12,348 bases of DNA, taken from the NCBI GenBank assembly GCA_036508075.1, contig DATCIA010000061.1:1-12348 (forward strand), in the 5' to 3' direction. Below are positions 1-6,097 of the stretch, in pieces (positions within the stretch are counted from its first letter, which is position 1; every line of letters starts with the position of its first letter). The DNA is from PALSA-660 sp036508075. Its GTDB lineage: Bacteria > Actinomycetota > Coriobacteriia > Anaerosomatales > PALSA-660. A program made the position numbers and the translations under genes. The notes beneath the pieces were generated by a model that was not told where the DNA came from, did no database searches, and saw nothing but the letters and a program-made list of their open reading frames with translations.

Positions 1-815
1 AGCTCGGTCGCATGCGCGGCGAGTTCGGCGTTGATGGCCCCGATGGATGCGATCGGATCGTGCTCGTCGTAGCCGCCGGTGAGATCCACCACGTGCAGGA
101 TCAGCGCGGTCCGCTCGATGTGGCGCAGGAAGGCGTGTCCCAGGCCGAGACCCTCGCTCGCGCCCTCGATCAGTCCCGGGACGTCGGCGATCACGTAGCT
201 GTACTCGCCGCTCTTGGCCACACCCAGGTTGGGGACGAGGGTCGTGAAGGGGTAGTCGGCGATCTTCGGACGCGCGGCTGACATGCGGGCGATCAGCGAC
301 GACTTACCGACGCTCGGGAACCCGACCAGCGCGGCGTCGGCCAGGAGCTTGAGTTCCATCGTGACCCAGCGATCGTCGCCGGGCGTGCCGAGTTCGGCGA
401 AGCCGGGAGCGCGCCTCGTCGGTGTGGCGAAGTGGGTGTTGCCGCGACCTCCGTGGCCACCGCGCGCGATGACGACCTGCTGTCCCGCGTGGGTGAGATC
501 GGATATCACGTTGCCCGTATCGTCGTCACGGACGACCGTGCCCAGCGGCACGGAAAGGACGATGTCGGCGCCGACGGCCCCGTCCATGCGGCTGCCCTTG
601 CCATGGGTGCCGCGGGTGGCCTTGAAGTGACGCTTGAACTGGTAGTCGATCAGGGTCGACTTGGCCGGGTCCGCGATGAGCACGACGTTCCCGCCGCGCC
701 CGCCGTCGCCGCCGTCGGGACCGCCTTTGGGCACGTGCTTCTCACGACGGAACGACTTGCAGCCTGCGCCGCCGTCGCCAGCCTGTACGTAGATGCGTGC
801 CTCGTCGACGAACAT
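1..815 (-). CDS. obg: Obg-family ribosome-assembly GTPase (ObgE/CgtA), 3' end missing
   Basis: Obg is an essential GTPase that binds the 50S subunit and acts in late ribosome assembly and stringent-response signalling. Reading from ATG at 815, 271 codons are visible before the window edge. Residues 1-158 form the glycine-rich Obg fold (GDGGAG near 13-18, GGPDGGDGGRGGN near 31-43). The G domain follows: P-loop GFPSVGKSS at 165-173, switch I FTTLVPNLG at 190-198 and the G3 motif DVPGLIEGA at 211-219. The NKxD and SAK motifs and any C-terminal Obg domain lie outside the window. The start fits the family N-terminus (MFVDEARIYVQAGDGGAG), although the Shine-Dalgarno is weak (AGGGACGAG, then AAGATC). 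It is the third gene after rplU and rpmA, the usual bacterial order, and sits 134 nt beyond rpmA with a hairpin between. Identification is very secure; only the truncation limits it. Confidence 0.97.
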   Translation of the reverse strand, partial: MFVDEARIYVQAGDGGAGCKSFRREKHVPKGGPDGGDGGRGGNVVLIADPAKSTLIDYQFKRHFKATRGTHGKGSRMDGAVGADIVLSVPLGTVVRDDDTGNVISDLTHAGQQVVIARGGHGGRGNTHFATPTRRAPGFAELGTPGDDRWVTMELKLLADAALVGFPSVGKSSLIARMSAARPKIADYPFTTLVPNLGVAKSGEYSYVIADVPGLIEGASEGLGLGHAFLRHIERTALILHVVDLTGGYDEHDPIASIGAINAELAAHATE

Positions 816-879
816 GATCTTCTCGTCCCTGTGATCGGTGGTGCGGGGAATGCTCCGGGCCGTGCGTGCACGAACGCAG

Positions 880-920
880 CGAGCCCCCTACCGGCGCACT
901 ATGCCGCGGCAGGGGGCTCG
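880..920 (-). terminator. Hairpin between rpmA and obg, possible attenuator or terminator
   Basis: A perfect 10-bp inverted repeat (CGAGCCCCCT at 880-889, AGGGGGCTCG at 911-920) encloses an inner 4-bp stem (CGGC 892-895 with GCCG 903-906). It lies 30 nt past the rpmA stop and 65 nt before the obg start. On the transcribed strand it is not followed by a U-run (CTGCGTTCG follows), so it is not a classic intrinsic terminator. It could attenuate read-through into obg or mark an RNA processing site. The structure is seen; the function is inferred. Confidence 0.4.
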
Positions 921-949
921 TAGTCGTTGATGCGATTCGCTTCGAGCGC

Positions 950-1207
950 CTACTCGGCCGCTTCGACGCGGATATGGACCTTGTGCACCTTGCCGCGCGA
1001 GAACTGGACCTTGCCCGGCTGCAACGCGAAGAGCGTGTCGTCGCCGCCGCGGCCGACGTTCTCGCCCGGGTGGATCGCCGTCCCGCGCTGACGGACGAGG
1101 ATCGTGCCCGTCGTGACCTCCTGGCCATCGAAGCGCTTCACGCCGAGCATCTTCGGCTTGGAGTCCCGACCGTTTCGGGTCGAGCCAAGTCCCTTCTTAT
1201 GGGCCAT
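950..1207 (-). CDS. rpmA: 50S ribosomal protein L27
   Basis: L27 is a large-subunit protein whose N-terminal tail reaches into the peptidyl transferase centre. The 85-residue product begins MAHKKGLGSTRNGRDS and contains the conserved VKRFDGQEV, GTILVRQRGT, HPGENVGRGGDDTLFA and KVHIR segments, which together match the full family length. The protein starts directly at AHKKG: there is no N-terminal extension of the kind cut off by the Prp protease in Firmicutes, and no prp gene sits between rplU and rpmA. The ATG at 1207 is 23 nt after the rplU stop, with AGGTG about 9 nt upstream. It is co-transcribed with rplU and probably obg. Confidence 0.98.
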   Translation of the reverse strand: MAHKKGLGSTRNGRDSKPKMLGVKRFDGQEVTTGTILVRQRGTAIHPGENVGRGGDDTLFALQPGKVQFSRGKVHKVHIRVEAAE

Positions 1208-1230
1208 CTCGCTCTACACCTGCCCTTTTC

Positions 1231-1866
1231 TTACTCGGCCGACTCAGCCGGCTTGGTGGTCTTCTTCGCAGCAGGCTTCTTGGCAGCCGACTTCTTGACG
1301 GCGACCTCGCCGTCGGTCTTCTTCACGGCCGGCTTCTTGGCTGCCGGCTTCTTCTCCGCGACCACGGCGTCGGCCTTCTTGGCGGCCGGCTTCTTGGCGG
1401 CCGGCTTCTTCTCTGCGACCGCGGCATCGGCCTTCTTGGCGGCCGGCTTCTTGTCCGCGACGACGGCCTTCTTGACGGCCGACTTCTTCTCGACGACCAC
1501 GTCGGCCGTCGCAGCCTCAGCGGCCTTCGCTTTCGGAGCCTTTGCGGCCTTCTTCGCACCCGCGAGCGCGATGTCGGTCACCTTGATGAGCGTCAGGTTC
1601 TGACGGTGTCCACGAGTCCTCTTGTAGCCCTTACGCTTCTTGAACTTGAACACGATGACCTTGTCGGCCTTACCGTGACCGAGGACTTCTGCCGTGACCG
1701 TGGCGGCCGCGGCGTCCTCGCCGGTGATGAGCTTCTCACCGTCGTTGACCAGAAGCACGGGCAGCGTTACGACGGAACCGGCTTCGGCGTCGAGGAGTTC
1801 GACGGAGACCGTCTCACCCACGATCACCTTGTGCTGCTTGCCGCCCGTCTTGACCACTGCATACAT
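1231..1866 (-). CDS. rplU: 50S ribosomal protein L21 with long Lys/Ala-rich C-terminal tail
   Basis: L21 binds 23S rRNA in the large subunit. Residues 1-103 are a complete L21: MYAVVKTGGKQHKV at the N-terminus, then DKVIVFKFKKRKGYKRTRGH (about 68-87) and LTLIKVTDI (91-99). A normal L21 stops near residue 103, but this frame continues to residue 211. The extra 108 residues are almost only K, A, P, V, E and D, resembling histone H1 or AlgP tails, and include 19-residue tandem repeats at 135-205. The tail is probably disordered and positively charged, and may bind rRNA or other nucleic acid; that is inference. The ATG at 1866 is chosen because the family begins MYAVV; frames extending upstream would run through the promoter and hairpin. 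The ribosome-binding site is weak (TTAGGCG). It is first in an rplU-rpmA-obg operon with its own likely promoter. Confidence 0.96.
   Translation of the reverse strand: MYAVVKTGGKQHKVIVGETVSVELLDAEAGSVVTLPVLLVNDGEKLITGEDAAAATVTAEVLGHGKADKVIVFKFKKRKGYKRTRGHRQNLTLIKVTDIALAGAKKAAKAPKAKAAEAATADVVVEKKSAVKKAVVADKKPAAKKADAAVAEKKPAAKKPAAKKADAVVAEKKPAAKKPAVKKTDGEVAVKKSAAKKPAAKKTTKPAESAE
1252..1464 (-). repeat. Tandem 57-nt repeats coding the L21 tail
   Basis: Codons 135-205 of rplU form about 3.7 head-to-tail units. A 14-residue unit (VVADKKPAAKKADA, 1464-1423) is followed by three 19-residue units: AVAEKKPAAKKPAAKKADA (1422-1366), VVAEKKPAAKKPAVKKTDG (1365-1309) and EVAVKKSAAKKPAAKKTTK (1308-1252). 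The short unit lacks one PAAKK block. The DNA is also repetitive, so copy number could vary between strains by slippage or recombination without breaking the frame, because the unit is a multiple of three. Confidence 0.9.
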
Positions 1867-1906
1867 GTCGGTTCGCCTAACTGCTGGGGTTGTTGCGCGA
1901 GGAGGT

Positions 1907-1934
1907 ATGTTAGCACACGGTCGGTCGAGCGCAA
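1907..1934 (-). promoter_or_regulatory. Likely promoter of the rplU-rpmA-obg operon
   Basis: On the minus strand TTGCGC (1934-1929) and TAACAT (1912-1907) are separated by 16 bp, and the second hexamer is preceded by TGC, giving an extended -10 (TGCTAACAT). This resembles a housekeeping sigma-70-type promoter: the -35 matches at TTG and the -10 at four of six positions. Transcription would start near 1900, leaving an mRNA leader of about 35 nt, too short for a structured L21 leader. Its position just past the long hairpin downstream of rng fits a separate transcription unit. It is a sequence match only. Confidence 0.5.
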
Positions 1935-1966
1935 ACCCTGCAACGCGTCCGGGTGTGGCCATGGTC

Positions 1967-2033
1967 GGCCCGATTGGGAGGCCTTTCGCGAACCCGAAGA
2001 GACAGGGTTCGCGAAAGGCCTCCCAATCGGGCC
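1967..2033 (-). terminator. Perfect 29-bp inverted repeat downstream of rng
   Basis: Arms at 1967-1995 and 2005-2033 are exact reverse complements over 29 bp and are separated by a 9-nt loop (1996-2004). The structure starts 19 nt after the rng stop and ends just upstream of the likely rplU promoter, the right place for a terminator between two units. No T-run follows it on either strand, so it is not a textbook intrinsic terminator. It may instead terminate without a U-tract, protect the rng 3' end, be an RNase III or RNase G processing site, or be a dispersed palindromic repeat. The hairpin itself is certain; its role is inferred. Confidence 0.55.
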
Positions 2034-2052
2034 TCTGACAGCGCCCCCCAGC

Positions 2053-3537
2053 CTAGCGGAGGGCGCGCTCGATCGAGCCTGCTTTGCCTTCGATGAGGAC
2101 GCGGACCTCGGCGGGGCCGCAGTCGCTGTCGGCCACGATCGCCACCTGCTTGCGCGTCTCGGCGCGGAGGGCGGCCAGCGTGTTGCGGCCGGGCTGGTTG
2201 ATGGTCGCGTACGTCTCGGGGGCGAGCCCGAACAGGTACGCGGCGGACCGGCCGGCGAGCAGAACCTCGCGCATGCGGCGTTCGACCATGATCCGGCGCG
2301 TCGTCTCGGACAGCACCCTCCCCTGACCGTTGCACACAGGGCACGGGTCGGTGAGGGCCTCGTAGAGCCCGTCGGTCACGTTCTTCCGCGTCATCTCGAC
2401 GAGCCCGAGCCGGGAGATGTCGCTCGCCCGGGTCTTGGTGCGGTCGCGCTCGAGCGCGGCGCCCAGGCGCTGCTGCACCTGGAGCCGGTGGCCAACGTCC
2501 TCCATGTCGATGAAGTCGATGACGATGATCCCGCCGATGTCGCGAAGCCGCAGCTGGCGAACGACCTCGTCGGCAGCCTCCAGGTTCGTGCGGAGGATCG
2601 TCGCCTCGAGGCTGGTGCGTCCCGTGAAGCTGCCGGTGTTGACGTCGACGGCGGTCAGCGCCTCCGTCTGGTCGATGGCGATGTAACCGCCCGAGGGCAG
2701 ACGTACGGTGCGCTCCAGGACCGACGCTATCTGTGCGTCAGCGCCGAAGTGCTCGAACATCGGCGTGTGCTCCTTGTAGAGGCTCACGCGACGCACCAGG
2801 TGCGGCGAGGTCTTCTTCAGGAACGAGACGACCTTCTCGTACGTCGGGCGATCGTCGATCAGCAGGCGCCTGAAGTCGTCTCCGAAGACGTCGCGGACGA
2901 ACCTGAGGGCAAGGTCCATCTCGGTGTAGATGACCTCAGGGGCCAGCGCCTCGGTCGACTGATGCTGCACGCGCTTCCAGAGCCGCTGCAGGAACTCGAG
3001 ATCTGCGAGCAGGTCCTTGTCGCTCGCACCGGCCGCAGCCGTGCGGACGATCATCCCGACGCCCACCGGCGCCGCCGCGGTCACGAGTGTGTGGAGGCGG
3101 TCGCGCTCAGCGTCCGGAAGCTTGCGGGATATCCCGACGAAGTCGGAGAACGGCATGAGGACCAGGAAGCGGCCCGGGAGGGTCACCTCGGTCGTGACAC
3201 GCGCGCCCTTGGTGCCCATCGGGTCCTTAAGGACCTGCACCATCACCTGCTGGCCCGGACGGAGCAACTGCGAGATGTCACGCCGCGGCACGTCGACGCC
3301 GCCGTCGGAGACGACCTCGTCCACGTACAGGAACGCGTTCTTCTCGAGGCCGATGTCGACGAAGGCCGCCTGCATGCCGGGCAGCACGTCCCGCACGCTG
3401 GCCAGGTACACGTTGCCGACGACCGAGCGCTTCGCGCGCTCGAGGTAGAACTCGACCAGCCTGCCGTCCTCAAGCACGCCGACACGCGTCTCGGACGCAT
3501 CATGGGAGATCAGCATCTCCCGCACGAACTCTGCCAC
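2053..3537 (-). CDS. rng: Ribonuclease E/G family endoribonuclease
   Basis: Enzymes of this family cut single-stranded AU-rich RNA in mRNA decay and rRNA maturation. The 494-residue product has the RNase G architecture: an S1-type RNA-binding region (about 36-115, including NVYLASVRDVLPGMQAAFVD and GLEKNAFLYVDE), then the RNase H-like and DNase I-like catalytic core. The metal-binding residues are present in AVDVNTGSFTG (D298, N300) and IDFIDMED (D341, D344), matching D303, N305 and D346 of E. coli RNase E. The Zn-link motif CPVC at 399-402 corresponds to C404/C407. There is no long C-terminal degradosome scaffold, so it is RNase G-like in length. The GTG start at 3537 is backed by GAGGAG 5 nt upstream and by the family N-terminus (REMLISHDASETRVGVLEDGRL). 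It lies 39 nt after the TIGR03936 gene and before rplU, a recurrent arrangement. Confidence 0.95.
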   Translation of the reverse strand: MAEFVREMLISHDASETRVGVLEDGRLVEFYLERAKRSVVGNVYLASVRDVLPGMQAAFVDIGLEKNAFLYVDEVVSDGGVDVPRRDISQLLRPGQQVMVQVLKDPMGTKGARVTTEVTLPGRFLVLMPFSDFVGISRKLPDAERDRLHTLVTAAAPVGVGMIVRTAAAGASDKDLLADLEFLQRLWKRVQHQSTEALAPEVIYTEMDLALRFVRDVFGDDFRRLLIDDRPTYEKVVSFLKKTSPHLVRRVSLYKEHTPMFEHFGADAQIASVLERTVRLPSGGYIAIDQTEALTAVDVNTGSFTGRTSLEATILRTNLEAADEVVRQLRLRDIGGIIVIDFIDMEDVGHRLQVQQRLGAALERDRTKTRASDISRLGLVEMTRKNVTDGLYEALTDPCPVCNGQGRVLSETTRRIMVERRMREVLLAGRSAAYLFGLAPETYATINQPGRNTLAALRAETRKQVAIVADSDCGPAEVRVLIEGKAGSIERALR

Positions 3538-3576
3538 GACCGCTCCTCGTCGAGACGGTCCGCGCCCGGGCTTGAC

Positions 3577-4251
3577 CTAGGCGCGCGCCTCTTCAGGGCG
3601 GAGACCCGTGCGCGTGACCGACATCAGCTCATCGCTCATGCCGGCACGCCGAAGTGCCTCGCGGACAAGGGCATCCGGCCTCAGCGATCCCTGTGCGCCC
3701 ATGCGCACCGTCAGGCTCGCCACGCTGCGACCGTCCTCCTCGCGTACCCGCACCCCTTCAGGGAGGCAGATGGCGAGGTCGTAAACCTTTCGTGCGCCCT
3801 TGTGCTCCATCTCGAGGACCCCCGACGAGACCACGTCGCCGATCGCCTCCGCCAACCTGCCCGGACCCCTGTCCGGGTGACCGATCACGACCTCGTAGTC
3901 CGCCAGCGTGAACGCCGCGGCCACCGAGGCCTCGCGCTCTCCCGCGTAGTGCGCACGCACCGGCGAGAGCCCTTCCGGGGTCGCCGCACGAAGCAGTCCG
4001 AGGACCGCGTCGGGAGCGACGAACCTCTTCAACCAGACGTCGTAGACCTCGGCCGTTCCCGCGGTGCCGACCGGCAGCGCGGGACCGAACGCCAGTTTCA
4101 TCCGCTGGTTGAAACCTTGCGTGACAGCATACTCCAGCCCCGCGCGCCGCACGGTGCGTTCGCAGGCGCGCGCGACCTCGAGGTGGCTCAGGAACCGCAG
4201 GCGCCCGGTCTTGCCGTAGGTGACCCGCAGGCGGAACGTCGCGTCAGCCAC
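3577..4251 (-). CDS. TIGR03936 / DUF2344 family radical SAM-associated protein
   Basis: This is a 224-residue protein of unknown biochemical function that regularly accompanies, or is fused to, TIGR03960 radical SAM proteins. Recognisable family features are the N-terminal RLRVTYGKTGRLRFLSHLEV, then RRAGLEYAVTQGFNQRMKLA, FGPALPVGTAGTAEVYDVWL and a C-terminal VRMGAQGSLRPDALV. No catalytic motif, signal peptide or membrane segment is evident. GTG at 4251 is preferred because GGTGA lies 5 nt upstream; an in-frame GTG at 4260 would add three residues and has a poorer ribosome-binding site. Either start lies inside the end of the radical SAM gene, so translation is probably coupled. The two products most likely form one complex or act in one pathway, as the natural fusions imply. 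The family call is firm, the function is open. Confidence 0.9.
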   Translation of the reverse strand: MADATFRLRVTYGKTGRLRFLSHLEVARACERTVRRAGLEYAVTQGFNQRMKLAFGPALPVGTAGTAEVYDVWLKRFVAPDAVLGLLRAATPEGLSPVRAHYAGEREASVAAAFTLADYEVVIGHPDRGPGRLAEAIGDVVSSGVLEMEHKGARKVYDLAICLPEGVRVREEDGRSVASLTVRMGAQGSLRPDALVREALRRAGMSDELMSVTRTGLRPEEARA

Positions 4252-6097
4252 GGGACTCACCCGCCAGCACGATGTCGACGCCGAGCGCGGGGCAGACGCC
4301 GCATGCCGTGCAGCCGCCGAACGAGCAGTCGGGGGTCACCGTGGTCTCGAGAGCCCGGCGACGCTCGAGCGCCAGATACACCTTCGTGACGCCCGAGGAG
4401 ATGTGGTCCCACGGCAGTGGCGCGTCGAGTCCGCGCGGCACGCTGGCGAGCGCCACCGGATCGATCCCCTCAGCGTCGAACGCTTCCATCCAGCGAGCGA
4501 GGGAGAAGACCTCCGTCCAGGCGTCGAACCCGCCGCCCGACCTCCACACGCGCTCGATCACGCGAGAGAGGTCCCGCCCGCCTCGCGCGAGCGTTCCCTC
4601 GAGGAACGAGACCTCGGAGTCGTGCCAGTGGAGGTCGACGCCCTTGCGCGGCATCGTCTCCCGCAGAACCCGTTGCCGATCCTGGACCTGCGCGAGGGTC
4701 AACTGGCCCTCCCACTGGAACGGAGTGTGGGACTTGGGCACGAACGTGGACACCGACACCGCGATGCGGATCCCCCCGCGCTCGGCGGGCGGGGTCACCT
4801 CGCGGGCGATCGCGAGGACACGGGACACGAGCTCGCCTATCCCCCGGACGTCCTCGTCGGTCTCGGTGGGGAGGCCGATCATGAAGTAGAGCTTGAGGCG
4901 ACGCCACCCCTCGCCGTACGCGACGCGCACGGTCCCGAGCAGGTCGTCCTCGGTGATGTTCTTGTTGATGACGTCCCGCAGCCGCTGGGTGCCCGCCTCC
5001 GGCGCGAACGTGAGGCCTCCCCTGCTTCCCGCGGCGACCAGACGGGCCATGTCGATCCCGAACGAGTCGAGCCGCAGGCTCGGAAGGCTGACCGTGACCG
5101 CGCGGCCGCGCAACGCGGCCGAGAGCCGACGCAGCACGTCCTCGATGTCGCTGTGATCGGTCGTCGAGAGCGAGGTCAGCGACAGCTCCTCCTGGCCGGT
5201 GCAGCGGAGCTGCGCCAGAGCGTCGCGCACGATCGCGTCGGCGGTGCGCTCGCGCACCGGGCGGTAGATCATGCCCGCCTGGCAGAAGCGGCAGCCGCGG
5301 GTGCAGCCGCGCAGCACCTCGACGTTGGCGCGGTCGTGGATGACGTCCATGAACGGCACCACGGGACACACGGGTGCCCGGAATGCACCCAGGTCGGCGA
5401 CGACGCGCTTCACGACCTGCGCCGGCGCGCCCGAGCCCTCGCGCGGACGCGCGGGGCGATCCGCGCCTGCGGGCTCGTAGAGCGAGGGAACGTAGACACC
5501 CGGGACCCGGGCGAGCGCACGGAGCGTGTCCGTCCGGGAAAGTCCCTGCGACTTGGCGGCGCGGTGCGCGTCGACGATCTCGGCAACGGCGTCCTCGCCC
5601 TCGCCCACCAGGATCGCATCGAAGAAGTCCGCGACCGGTTCGGGGTTGAAGGCACAGGGACCGCCGCCGACCACGACCGGGTCGGCCTCGGAGCGGTCGA
5701 CCGCCCGCAGCGGGATGCCCGCAAGATCGAGAGCCTCGCAGACGTTGGTGCAGGTCAATTCGTACGGGATCGTGATGCCGAAAAGATCGCACGAGCGTAC
5801 GGCCGTCACGCTCTCGAGCGTGAACAGCGGGACGCCGGCGGCGCGCATCGCGTCGCCCATGTCCTTCCACGGGACGTAGACGCGCTCGGCGGCCACGTCC
5901 TCGAGCCCGTTCAGGCGCTCGTACAGGATCGCGATGGCCTGGTTGGCCATACCCAGCTCGTAGGTGTCGGGATACAGCAGCGCAGCCCGGTAGCCGGCGT
6001 CGGGACGGTGAACCGCCCCGAACTCCGAATCGATGTAGCGCGCGGGACGTTCGACGTGCGCGAGGAGCGGCTCGACTTCGGACCACAGGTCGGTCAC
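4244..6097 (-). CDS. TIGR03960 family B12-binding-type radical SAM protein
   Basis: This is a 617-residue radical SAM protein of a widespread family without an assigned substrate. The N-terminal half (about 35-180) resembles a cobalamin-binding Rossmann-like domain, with LYPDTYELGMANQAI near 41-55 and VVVGGGPCAFNPEP, then ILVGEGED, at about 141-169. The radical SAM domain begins at VEVLRGCTRGCRFCQAG, whose C265, C269 and C272 make the CxxxCxxC motif that ligates the 4Fe-4S cluster. Later segments such as TFAPEAGTQRLRDVINKN and KLYFMIGLPTETDEDV fit B12/SAM methylthiotransferase-like enzymes. A C-terminal cysteine group (C591, C596, C599, C602) may hold a second cluster. The GTG at 6097 overlaps the TGA of the upstream gene (GTGA); an open frame continues upstream to 6754 but is antisense-like filler over the DUF697 gene. 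The link to RNase G, L21, L27 and Obg hints at an RNA or ribosome substrate. Confidence 0.92.
   Translation of the reverse strand: MTDLWSEVEPLLAHVERPARYIDSEFGAVHRPDAGYRAALLYPDTYELGMANQAIAILYERLNGLEDVAAERVYVPWKDMGDAMRAAGVPLFTLESVTAVRSCDLFGITIPYELTCTNVCEALDLAGIPLRAVDRSEADPVVVGGGPCAFNPEPVADFFDAILVGEGEDAVAEIVDAHRAAKSQGLSRTDTLRALARVPGVYVPSLYEPAGADRPARPREGSGAPAQVVKRVVADLGAFRAPVCPVVPFMDVIHDRANVEVLRGCTRGCRFCQAGMIYRPVRERTADAIVRDALAQLRCTGQEELSLTSLSTTDHSDIEDVLRRLSAALRGRAVTVSLPSLRLDSFGIDMARLVAAGSRGGLTFAPEAGTQRLRDVINKNITEDDLLGTVRVAYGEGWRRLKLYFMIGLPTETDEDVRGIGELVSRVLAIAREVTPPAERGGIRIAVSVSTFVPKSHTPFQWEGQLTLAQVQDRQRVLRETMPRKGVDLHWHDSEVSFLEGTLARGGRDLSRVIERVWRSGGGFDAWTEVFSLARWMEAFDAEGIDPVALASVPRGLDAPLPWDHISSGVTKVYLALERRRALETTVTPDCSFGGCTACGVCPALGVDIVLAGESRG

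Noticed and set aside
1252..1464. Possible CRISPR or other spaced repeat array
   Set aside because: The repeats are contiguous, 57 nt long, degenerate and in frame within rplU. They encode a low-complexity protein tail, with no spacers.
1867..1900. Structured L21 leader or riboswitch upstream of rplU
   Set aside because: The predicted leader is only about 35 nt, with no clear stem. The long hairpin lies upstream of the likely promoter, so it would not be in the rplU transcript if that promoter is used.
1606..4389. A 927-codon open frame on the plus strand
   Set aside because: It lies antisense to rplU, rng and the TIGR03936 gene, all with clear family motifs. Its translation is Arg/Asp/Val/His-rich with no recognisable domain, as expected of the complement of high-GC coding DNA.
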